This document shows, piece by piece, positions 7,741 through 17,400 of a stretch of DNA of 40,520 nucleotides. The position numbers and the translations under genes are program-made. Every line of letters starts with the position of its first letter. Positions within the stretch are counted from its first letter, which is position 1. Where the stretch lies: NCBI GenBank assembly GCA_017537965.1, contig JAFYJV010000002.1, positions 1 to 40,520 of the forward strand. Reading direction: 5' to 3'. The notes under the pieces are model-generated. The model did no database searches. It was not told where the DNA came from and worked only from the letters and a program-made list of their open reading frames with translations. The DNA comes from Bacteroidales bacterium (GTDB lineage: Bacteria > Bacteroidota > Bacteroidia > Bacteroidales > F082).

Positions 7741-10700
7741 AACACCTTATTACTTGATGCATTCGAGAAGTAGATGTAGCCCACGCCAGGATCCAGTTCC
7801 TTGAGTGAGCCAATCCAGCTGGTTCCCGAGTATATTGCGTAGCTCGAATGTGATATGATACGGTCGTAAGCACTTGCATTGAGGCCTGATAGTGCTTGGT
7901 TGATAGGTGTGGACTGAGCCAACGGGTATCCCATCCAGTTGAAACCTGGGTTTATGGAGATAGGGCAGTCCTTTGGATTGACGGGTGTTCCAGTTAGGGC
8001 AAGTTGACATGCTGCTGTCATATCCAACATATACATCCTCGACAAGTCAAGCGATTCGAAATTAGCGCCATCCCATCCCGCGCCGGCAATGTATGAAAGC
8101 GTGCCATTTTGGGAAACGATATTGAGGCAGTTGTCACCCAAAGCTTCTTCCAACTGTGCCAAATCAATGTCAAGATAGGTGGACCACCAAGTCCAATTTC
8201 CAGATAAGGTGTTGATCTGCTCGGTGGGGTAGTCGTAGATCTCGGTGCGACGGAAAAGATAGACGTCCAACTGAGTAGAGCTCGATGCGTAACAAGCAAA
8301 GATGTCGCTTGAATTGTTGTATTTCAATAGGTTGCGTGTGTTGCTGCCTTGCGCCGTAATGGTGGCGGCACCATTGGCTCCGATGGTGATGCTCCATTTG
8401 CCGTTATTGTTGTTAGTGGCCTGTGTCCTCAGATAGTTATTGTTACTGCTGGCGGCATAAAGATAGCCGCCGTTGTTGCCATATCCTTCGTCAAAGAAAG
8501 TCCATGCGCCTGTGCCGCCACCAAGGGTCAATTCGCAAACGGTGTTGTCGATGCTGGCAATGATGTCGTCTTCAATAGTGACTGCCGCAGCGGAACGGTT
8601 GTTGCTGTTTTGCGTCGTTCCCAAGGCCTTGCCGTTGGCTACATTGACAATCAGATATGTGTGGCCCGCCACAAGCTGGTTGGTCGAAGTAACAAGTTGG
8701 TATTCCTTGACAAAGCTTTGTGGAGAATACATGAAAACGGCAGTGACGGTGACATCGTTGGCCGGCATCTCAAACTGGTTCTCGGTGACATTGACAGGGT
8801 TGCCCAGCGCGTCGGTGACCATCCAAAAGTTCAAGGCGTAACAAGGGTCGGGCGTGGCGGTCAGGACGATTTCGGCTTCTTCAATAGCCTGAGTGGCGTT
8901 GGCGACGATGCTGCCGTGGTTCGCTTGAACCAATGTGATGTTAAACAATTGATTCCATTGTGCATAGAGCGTCAAGTCGTCGAGCAGGGTGACGGTGGCA
9001 CCATCGGCATAATAGTCGCCTGTGCCATCGGCTGCGGTGTTCCAACCCTCGAATACAAAACCCGTTCTCGTGAAGGCGTTGTCATGCAAAGCTGTTGGTT
9101 CAAACTCGTTTACGGTCTGGTCGTTCATCGAGCCGGTACCACCGTTTTGATTGAAATAGATGTTGTGGGTCGGGGTTGCGGATGGTTCACTTTTCTTGTA
9201 GAGTTGAATGGCTTTTTGGTTGGTATAGGTGCTTGACTTGAAGTAGCGGAAACGGGCTTGATCCGTCTGATTGTTGTATCTCATATAAGCTCCGCTCGAT
9301 ACGATATTCACATTACCGTTACTGTATGTGATGGTGTTCGTATAAGTCGTGGTTTGGCTGGATTTCAAGCCGTTTGCATCAGAAGTCTGCCCAATATAAT
9401 ATCCGCTGGCACTTTGGATGGAATAACCGCCACTGATGGCGGCAATGGTGAATTTTGCGGCATTGGTGGTTGCGTCAGCTACGATCGTATTGTTATTGAT
9501 GGAAACCGAAATGGTATTGCCTGTGGCATCCAAAGTGGTCAGACCGCCGTTGAAAGCCAAGTTGCCCCCTTCATACACAATCAGATACTCACCGCTCCAA
9601 TCAGAGGGAGCAGCGGTCACTTTCACATAGTCGCCGGTACTCACCTCACCTAGCACAAAGGTGGCCATTACGGTTACATTGAAGGCGGGCATCGTGAAGC
9701 TGTTGCCTGACACGGCCACCGAGGTGTTCATGTCGTCCGACTTGAAGACATACCAAGAATAGAGGCTGTAACCTGTGGCAGGCGTGGCTGTCAACGTGAT
9801 GTTTGTCCCCGAGAGGGCTGTGCTGGCACTTGCATTAATGCTGCCATGGCTGACCGTTCCCAGTGCAATATTGTACATCGTGTTGTTCTGCACGAAGGTC
9901 GCACTCACAGTGACGGCATAACCAGGCATGGTAAAGGTGCCGTTGCTGCTCACCGTGACGGTGGTGCTGGTATCGCCTGTCTTATATACGGAATATGCAC
10001 CTACCATATAACCTGGTGTAGGCGTGGCGGTGATGGCCACGGTACTGCCTTCCAACGCACTTTCGGGAGCCGACACGCTGCCGTGCGACAATCCCGTGGC
10101 ACAGGTAATGTTGTAAGAGGCGCCTTGCGTCCAGGTTGGATCCCAAATCATGCGGGCATATTCCGGATGGTCGATGAAGGGATTGCGGTTGCTTTGGTAG
10201 CCGTAAACAGCGTTGTTGCGAGCGATTTCCTTGTCGCTTACAGGATCCTCGTCGCTCCAACGCAACAGCATGGTCATGGCCCAAGGAAGAATCTCCGACT
10301 TGTTGGTCATGCCACTGGTTCCCCAATCGTCGTCTTCGCCGCTGTAACGCACACTCATGTAAAAGAAGCCACGGGCGATGTCGCCCTTGTATTCGTCGAT
10401 GGGCTCAAACACTCTGCCCGAATAGCCAGTCGTGACGCAGGGTCCCAGTTTGGAGCCATTCCCCGAAGTATAGATCGGGTTGTTGACTTCACCGTACGGA
10501 TAGTTACTGCGCTGTCCGTTGACATAGCCGTCAGTGGGATACACATGAAAGAGGTCGCTGCGAGGCGTGGTGCTCTCATTGAACCAGCTCTGGGGCCAGG
10601 TGTGCTCACGGTTCCAGCAGTCGCCTTCTTGCTCATAGTCGCCGCATAGGCCGCTGCTTGGGCTATATTCGATGTTGGAATAGATATCCCAAATCTTGCC

Positions 10701-10916
10701 GTTGGGTTTGCAGTCGGTATAGGCGAAGGCGTTGAGAAGTCCGCCATAACTAACCACATGGTGGCCTTTGATGATGTCGTGAAGGGCGGTTTTCAGTTCG
10801 TCGCCGGTTTTTCCATTGGCGTTGTTGTAATAGCCGTTGGGGATTTGTGCCGATACGCTGATGCTGAAGGCGATAAGCAGGATTGGTAGCGCGAATTGTC
10901 TTAATAGATGTTTCAT
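7716..10916 (-). CDS. Secreted multidomain endonuclease I
   Basis: 1066 residues from ATG 10916; an in-frame ATG at 10970 would add 18 residues lying over a hairpin and the -7 box, and is rejected. Signal peptide 1-23 (ends SVSA-QIPNG). Endonuclease_1 domain at about 28-265, with the catalytic REHTWPQSW block (Arg103, Glu104, His105) and DLFHVYPTDGYVNGQRSNYPYG. This family (Vibrio Vvn/Dns, E. coli EndA) cuts DNA and RNA non-specifically outside the cytoplasm using a metal ion. Then follow two divergent InlB B-like repeats (269-424), a beta module (about 432-572), an InlB B-repeat (582-656, FEGWNTAADGTGDYYADGATVTL), a third divergent repeat (656-732) and a YLIVNVANGKALGTTQNSNNR module (739-892) shared with the 2014-residue neighbour. 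The C-terminus (ELDPGVGYIYFSN) is a Bacteroidales surface-protein ending without a clear T9SS signal. Likely role: digesting extracellular nucleic acid. Confidence 0.9.
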   Translation of the reverse strand: MKHLLRQFALPILLIAFSISVSAQIPNGYYNNANGKTGDELKTALHDIIKGHHVVSYGGLLNAFAYTDCKPNGKIWDIYSNIEYSPSSGLCGDYEQEGDCWNREHTWPQSWFNESTTPRSDLFHVYPTDGYVNGQRSNYPYGEVNNPIYTSGNGSKLGPCVTTGYSGRVFEPIDEYKGDIARGFFYMSVRYSGEDDDWGTSGMTNKSEILPWAMTMLLRWSDEDPVSDKEIARNNAVYGYQSNRNPFIDHPEYARMIWDPTWTQGASYNITCATGLSHGSVSAPESALEGSTVAITATPTPGYMVGAYSVYKTGDTSTTVTVSSNGTFTMPGYAVTVSATFVQNNTMYNIALGTVSHGSINASASTALSGTNITLTATPATGYSLYSWYVFKSDDMNTSVAVSGNSFTMPAFNVTVMATFVLGEVSTGDYVKVTAAPSDWSGEYLIVYEGGNLAFNGGLTTLDATGNTISVSINNNTIVADATTNAAKFTIAAISGGYSIQSASGYYIGQTSDANGLKSSQTTTYTNTITYSNGNVNIVSSGAYMRYNNQTDQARFRYFKSSTYTNQKAIQLYKKSEPSATPTHNIYFNQNGGTGSMNDQTVNEFEPTALHDNAFTRTGFVFEGWNTAADGTGDYYADGATVTLLDDLTLYAQWNQLFNITLVQANHGSIVANATQAIEEAEIVLTATPDPCYALNFWMVTDALGNPVNVTENQFEMPANDVTVTAVFMYSPQSFVKEYQLVTSTNQLVAGHTYLIVNVANGKALGTTQNSNNRSAAAVTIEDDIIASIDNTVCELTLGGGTGAWTFFDEGYGNNGGYLYAASSNNNYLRTQATNNNNGKWSITIGANGAATITAQGSNTRNLLKYNNSSDIFACYASSSTQLDVYLFRRTEIYDYPTEQINTLSGNWTWWSTYLDIDLAQLEEALGDNCLNIVSQNGTLSYIAGAGWDGANFESLDLSRMYMLDMTAACQLALTGTPVNPKDCPISINPGFNWMGYPLAQSTPINQALSGLNASAYDRIISHSSYAIYSGTSWIGSLKELDPGVGYIYFSNASSNKVFYFPQYTE

Positions 10917-10930
10917 GTAATGCGAGTGTT

Positions 10931-10968
10931 TAAAAACAAAAATAGTCGGTGACCCGAAGGTCACCGAC
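10931..10968 (-). terminator. Terminator hairpin merged with the endonuclease -7 box
   Basis: A perfect 10-bp inverted repeat (GTCGGTGACC at 10945-10954 and its complement at 10959-10968, loop CGAA) is followed on the minus strand by a T-rich run. It would end transcription of the 85-residue gene. The same T-rich run contains TATTTTTG (10944-10937), a match to the -7 element, placed to start the endonuclease transcript with a leader near 16 bases. Confidence 0.7.
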
Positions 10969-11030
10969 ATACCTTTAACCCAAGGAAATCATCCTTAACT
11001 TAAATTTGGATCCTGAATGATAGATACAAT

Positions 11031-11288
11031 TCAGTCCTTGTTCTTCTTGCTGAGAGCATAAGCCGCTCCAAGGCCGATGAGGACGGCGATGCCGCTGCCC
11101 ACAGGGGTGTTGGCGTCTTGGTTGCCCGACAAACCATGTTCTCCGGGTAATGACGGGATGCCATCACGGTTGATCATGCCTGAATTTTCGCGATTGCTGT
11201 TGCCACGCTCAAAGAGGCCGCCGCCTTCAGCAAAAGTAGTCATGGTCATTCCAAGAACGATAGCTAGGGTTAAGATTAGTTTTTTCAT
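11031..11288 (-). CDS. Small exported protein with C-terminal membrane anchor
   Basis: 85 residues. Residues 1-20 are a signal peptide (MKKLILTLAIVLGMTMTTFA). Residues 21-60 are polar, rich in Gly, Asn and Ser. Residues 62-84 read PVGSGIAVLIGLGAAYALSKKNKD: a Pro-Val-Gly-Ser-Gly motif, a hydrophobic helix and a lysine tail. This three-part ending resembles the layout of sorting signals such as LPXTG or PEP-CTERM. From memory, similar PxGSG-helix-KK ends are common on small Bacteroidales proteins; no processing enzyme is in the window. Function unknown. It has its own predicted promoter with a leader near 85 bases and a strong hairpin behind it, so it may be highly expressed as a single gene. 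Confidence 0.75.
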   Translation of the reverse strand: MKKLILTLAIVLGMTMTTFAEGGGLFERGNSNRENSGMINRDGIPSLPGEHGLSGNQDANTPVGSGIAVLIGLGAAYALSKKNKD

Positions 11289-11378
11289 TTTCTTTTCTTG
11301 TTTAAAATCTGATATATACCTTTTATTATTAATATTCGTTTTTTGAGTGGCTCATTTTTTTGAGCTCAAAATCGACTG

Positions 11379-11408
11379 CAAAATTAGAAATTATTTTGTT
11401 ACCCACAA
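11379..11408 (-). promoter_or_regulatory. Predicted promoter of the 85-residue gene
   Basis: On the minus strand TTG (11408-11406), a 19-base spacer and TAATTTTG (11386-11379). The leader to ATG 11288 would be about 85 bases, long for this genome. It is AT-rich. Confidence 0.55.
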
Positions 11409-11427
11409 CATAATTTGTTGTTTTTTT

Positions 11428-14400
11428 TCAAAAATATTTGATTCTGAAGCGTTGGGCATGTTCTCCTTCCTTTGAAATAAAGGTGTAAGACGGGTTTTTG
11501 AGCAGGTCAATGTCATCGCCAGTCAGACTATCAATAAGGTGTAAGTACTCCAGCGTCATGTTTTCAACATGGATACTTAGGGTATAAGAGCCGTTGTCGC
11601 TTGTCTTGAAGCAGACGGGCATCTCACCCTGCTTTTCGGCGTTGACAACCGCAAATTCGTTCTCATCCAAATCGAAATAGATCTTGGTGTTGTCCTCGTG
11701 GAGCATGATCTTGTCAAGGTCGCGGGTTTGGTCGAAGCGGATGACGGCTCGGTCGATGACGGTGCCTTCTTCTTGGCTGACATTGATCACGATGGCCTTG
11801 GCGGGTGTTACGGCACCTTGGGTGAAGGTGATGCTCCCGTCGTTGGCATTTTCAGCCACCACGAAGATGCCTTGCATCGGGTTGACGGCGTTGGTCTCGG
11901 CGGTGATGATTTCAGTGCCTTCTTCGTTCATCACGTAGAAAGGACGTCCGTCAGCGATGGAGGCTGCCATGCCGAATGGGTTGCCCACGAGGTTCCAGCC
12001 GGCCATCGTGTTGTCGGCGGAATAACTCAAGTTGACGGTGCCGTTGGTGTTGGCTTGTCCCTCAAATCGGAGGGTCACCGTGTTGTTGTTTGCGTAGAGA
12101 TAGCCCTTGCCAGCTGCCAGGTTGAACGCATTCGTCTTGTGATTGCGCCATTCTTCAAGCTCGGCAGTCTGGTCGAATTGATAGAGGTCGTATTCGGCTT
12201 CCAACAGGTTGTTGACATTGGTTGGCGTGGTCTCTCCCATGACAGGCGAGGCGATGAGGTGCCAGTGATTGTCGTTTTCGCCATAGCCAGTGACATCGGT
12301 ATAATAGGTGCGGGTCTCCTCTTCGTCCTTCACATAGAGATAGATGTCATGCTGTGTCGAGTTTGAGGCATAGCACGAGAAGATGGTGTTGGAGCTGTTG
12401 TAGCGCATGGTGTTGCGGCCTTCCATATTGGCCACCACGGAGGCGGCATGGGTATCGGGGTCGAAACTGATGGCCCATTGGCCCTTGTTGTCGCAGAAGG
12501 TCTGAGTCCTCAAGTAGTTGTTGCTGTTGGCACCTGCGGCAAAGAGGTAGCCGGTAGAGGCTTCGTTGGCATCGTAGATGGTATAGAAGCCGTTGACATC
12601 GGGACCGTTGATGACGAACTCATAGACCTCGTCGTTGATTACACTGGCGACGCCTTGGTTGATGATGACATCGGCTGCTGCGCGGTTGTTGCTGTTCTGC
12701 AAGCCCATGGCCTTGTCGGTGCCGTTGGCGATGATATAGTGTCTTCCTGACTCGATGGTGGTGGCCAGTGTATAGTTGACCGCATTGGGGATGACCGTGG
12801 CAGTGGCGTTGACGGTGGCGTTGTATGACGGCATGGTGAACGTCCAAGTGCCATTGGCATTCTCTGTCAATGCGACATCTGATCCGTCGTCGCCGGTGAC
12901 GGTAAGGCTTTCAAACATGTAACCTGCGGTGATTTCGAGGGCGAGGGTGACGTCGGTGCCATTTTGGATGGTGGCCGATTGTCCGTTGCTGAGGCTGGCG
13001 GTGCCGTAAGTGGCGGTGATGGTCACGTTGTCGGGGTTGCCGATGGTCAGCGTGTAGTCCTGCGGCTCGGCGTAGGCTTCAAGTACGATGTTGCCCAAGG
13101 CCACGTTGCCGCTCACCTTTTCGGTATAGATCCACTTGATGTAACGGACGTTTTCACCGAGGTTGTTGAACGACTCGGACTGGGTGTTGCCCAGCTCCGT
13201 GTAAGCGGCCAGTTCGGTGAAGGTCTCGCCGTCTTCAGAAGTCTGCACGGTGAAGGTGCCGCCTGAGAAGCTGTTGCCCTTGATGTCGAAGCTGAGTCGG
13301 CCTGGGCGTCCGTCGAAGTAGAGTTGCACGTAGTCGCCGGCGCCGTCGAACTTCAGCTTGGGCGAAGAACCATAGTCATCGCCGAGGCCGTTTTGGATGA
13401 GACCGGTGGTGGTGGCGATGTCGCTGCGGCCGCCGTCGAAGGCGAAGGGCAGGGTGGCGGGTACCTCAACAGGTGGCTCGCCGCCTTGGGTGACGGTGAC
13501 GTCGGTGGTGTTGACGAGCTGCACGGCGTTGTAGCAGCCCACGTTGGCCGTGAAAGTGAGCAGGTCGTTCACCTCATAGTTGACGCTGCTGGGGATGTTG
13601 CGCAAGGAGATGCTTTGTCCGTCTTGCTCGATGGTGGCGATTGTTCCGCTCTTGGCAGTCACGGTGGCGTTCTCGATCCTCACCAACCAGGCTTGCAAAG
13701 CGTTGTCGGCGGCATAGTCGGCATTGATGGCCGCGATAGTCGTCAATTCAGGCGTGACGGTGTTGCCTTGTGAAAGGATCGTGTAGGAGGGGCTGGTGAT
13801 TTCGAGCAGTCCGTTGTACTCGGCCAACTTACCTTGCACGGAGATCTCATCGCCCATGGTGAGGTCGGTGATGTTGCTGTCGGCATAGACCACGATGGCA
13901 GCGGTGGCGTCTTGGATGTAGGCGTTTTTGCCGTTGATGCTGGTTACGGTGCCGATGGTGTTGACGTTGGTGGTTAATTCTTGTACGCGCACTTCGGCGA
14001 TGGTCAGTAGGGTGGTGGTGTTTTCGGTGGCGGTTGCATCGACGTTGGCGTCACAGTCGGGCATCTCGAAGGTCCAGGTCTCGCCGACATGGGTCAGCGT
14101 GAACGGATCGCCTGCGTCGTTGGTGACGGTGAGCGATTCGAGCGTGTAGCCTTCCTCAACTTCGAGGGCGATGGTGATCTCGGTGCCGCTCAACACCTGC
14201 TCATAGTCGCCATTGGTGAGGCTGTTGCCCACGCCGTAGGTGGCAGTGATGGTGACATGGTCGGGGTCGCCGATGGTCAGGTAGTATAAGGCTGGTTCGG
14301 CATAGGCTTTCAGCTCGATGTTGCCTAAAGCCACGTTGCCGCTGACTTTCTCTGTATAGATCCACTTGATGTAGCGGACGTTTTCACCGAGATTGTTGAA

Positions 14401-17400
14401 CGACTCGGACTGGGTGCTCCCCAGTTCTGTGTAGGTGGCCAGTTCGGTGAAGGTCACGCCGTCTTCAGAAGTCTGCACGGTGAAGGTGCTGCCTGAGAAG
14501 CCGTTGCCCTTGATGTCGAAGCTGAGTTTGCCGGGACGTTGGTCGAAGTAGAGCAGCACGTAGTCGCCGGTGCTGTTGAACTTCAGTTTGGGCGATGCGT
14601 TATAGTCGCTGTCGAGGCCATCTTGGGTGAGCCCTGTGATGTCGGCGATGTCGTCGCGACCGCCGTCGAAGGCGAAGGGCAGGGTGGCGGGATCCATTAC
14701 GGGAGGTTCGCCACCGCCTGGGTTGGCGGCCTGGGTCACGGTCACGTTCTTGGTGATGGCTTCACTGGTGCCGTAAGTGTAGGTGAGGGTGACGGTGGCG
14801 CTGCGTGGGCTCGTCTCGGGGTTGACCACGGTGCTGAAGGTGACGGTCTCGCCGACGGTGAGGTTGGTGATCCAGTCGGCCTCGGTGCTGGCGGTCAAAA
14901 CGCCACCCTCAACGGGGTTGTTGACGGTGTAGCCGATGGTGCCTTCAGTGGCGTCGTAGTCTAGCGACACATTGTTGGCAGTGATGCTTGGTCCCATTAC
15001 TACAGGGATATCGCCCAAGATGAACAGGGCGATCTGGGTGTCCTTGATGTTGTTGTGTATGGTGGTGTAGGCACGCCAATCTTGGTTGTTATACACGCCC
15101 AGATAGCGCGAGAATGCCACGTTCTTGAAGCCGTGGTAGTCATTTTCTTCGGAGGTGATGTCGAGTTCCCACACGTTGTTTTCATTGGTGCCTACACGCA
15201 CGCCGTTGTTGGTGTCGGTAGAATAGAGCCATTTGGTGTTGTCGCTCACGGGGTGGATGATATAGCCGCCATCAGTGGCTTCGAAGGTCCATTGGATGGT
15301 GAGGTCGTCGGTGGTGATCTGGCTGTTGGCGTCGATGGTGACTGCTACTAGAGTGGGAGCCGATGAGCTGCCGTTGGCGCTGGTGAGGGCGCTTCCTGAA
15401 GTGAGATCCACAATGAGGTAAGTCTGGCCTTCTGTCACGGTATGTCCTGCAGTGAGTGAGAAGATCTGCGGTTCGACGGGTTCGACGATGGTATATTGTG
15501 CGGAGCTGATGGAACTGTCGTCCATGTCATCTGCGAAGGCGTAAGCCCAGATGGTGGTGGTGGTCTCTACCAAGATGGGCTCGGAATATGTCGTCCACGG
15601 ACCGTTTTGCGACTCGGTGCTGTAAACGATGATAGCGCCTTCGGTAGCACAGGCGATCTCAACGGTTTGAGCTTCGTTGTAGGTGCCTGCGGCAGGGCTG
15701 AAGGTCGGGGCGGCCACCATCGACTGGTTGTGTTCGATAGATACCAGATAGTTGCCTTGATCCAGCTCGTAGGTGGTGTTGTAGAGCTTCAGAGTGCCAA
15801 ACACGGTGACAATGTCGCCCACCAAGAGGTCATTCTCCGAGGTGAATTCGGTGTTGTTGAGGCCTTTGCCGCGGTAGGCTTGCAACTGAGGACTCTCGGT
15901 GGTGCCGTCGTCGGAGATGTTATAGGAAATGTTGCCATATTGTGAGTTGAAGGCGGTGACGATACCAGAGACGATGCCGTGTACATAGACATCGGCGAGG
16001 CCGGTGTTGGCTTCGATGGCGGCGCGGGCCTGTTCCACGGTATAGGGGTTATTCACGGTACCTGGGCCGTTGGGATCGACGATGTTATAGACGGCGGTAG
16101 CCACTTGGCTGGCGTTGTCGTTGTTGTCGTAGGCGATGGCCTTGATGGTGGTGGTTTGGCTCACGGTGATGGGGCCGGTGTAGGTAGTGCTTTCGTCGTC
16201 GGGCGTGCTGCCGTCGGTGGTGTAATGGATGGTGGTGTTGGGGGTGGCGCAGGTGATGGTCACCGTTTGGGCTTCTTCGTAGGTGCCTCCCACGGGATCG
16301 AAGACTGGGGCTTCGACGGTGAAGACAGGAGCGATGTAAGAGACGAGTTGATTGTTGGCCTCGAACTCATAGGTGCTGCCATATTTTTTCAGATTACCAA
16401 AAATCACTACGGTGGCACCTACCTGAACATCGTCTTCGGAGGTGAAGTGGGCACCATCGAAACTAAAGCCTCGGTAAGCCTGAAGTTGGTCGGCGGTAGT
16501 AGAGCCATCGTCGGAGATGTTATAGGTGATGTTGCCATATTGAGCGTTAAAGGCAGTCACAATTTCTGAAACGATACCCGTGGCATACACACCTTGTGTG
16601 CCTGTGTTGGCATCGATGGCTTCGCGGGCTTGTTCCACGGTATAGGGGTTGTTGAGCGATCCTGGGACGTTGGGGTCGCTGTTGGTCACCGTCAGCGCGT
16701 AGTTGGCGTGCGAGGAGCCATACACTCCCTCTTGACCTGCATAGCTTGCGGTGAGGGTGGTGGTGCCGGTGGCGACCAGGGTCACGTATCCTGCATCGTC
16801 GATGATGGCAACGCCGGTGTTGCTCGACGACCAGGTGACGGCGGCTCCAGGGAGGGGGCTGCCGCCTGCGCTCACGGTGGCACTCAGCCATCCGGCTGCG
16901 GTGCCCTCATAGAGGTTGGTATTGGTGATGTTGCTGGCATCGATGGTGACGGTGGTAGGTGTGATGGTGGAGCCGCCGTCTTCCTCGGCGTTCACGCCGA
17001 AGACCACGAAACGCTTTCCGCCAGTGGCAGTAAAGGTGAGGTCAGTGTCGGAATCCAAGGCGGATTCGAAGGTGATCACCTTGTAGTAGTCATCGGTGGA
17101 CGGATCGCCGTTGAAGGTGAATGGCGAGTTGTTGGCAATGCCCGAGTTGGCAGTCAAAGGGATGTCGTTGGCATAGCCCGTGGGGGTGACGGTTAAAGTG
17201 ATGCTTTCGTTGTTCCAAGCCGCGACGTGGAGGTGAAGGTGCCGGGTGCCTGCAGGGACGCTGAGTTTCCATGCGCCAGCTACTTTGCCGGTGCCCGCCT
17301 TGATGCCGTCGTATGAGGTGCCGCTGACAACCACCGCGCAAGTAGAGGCGTTCGTTCCTCCTTCGGTGGATAAGGTCACATTGCTAGTGTAGGTTGTCGA

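Noticed and set aside
8349-10649. Plus-strand frames across the endonuclease gene (8349-9236, 9846-10649)
   Set aside because: Shadows of the repeat-rich coding frame; no start-site signals or family likeness.
11402-11425. Hairpin with T run on the plus strand (ACAACA/TGTTGT before eight T)
   Set aside because: It would terminate a plus-strand transcript, but no plus-strand gene precedes it. The arms are only about 6 bp and AT-rich.
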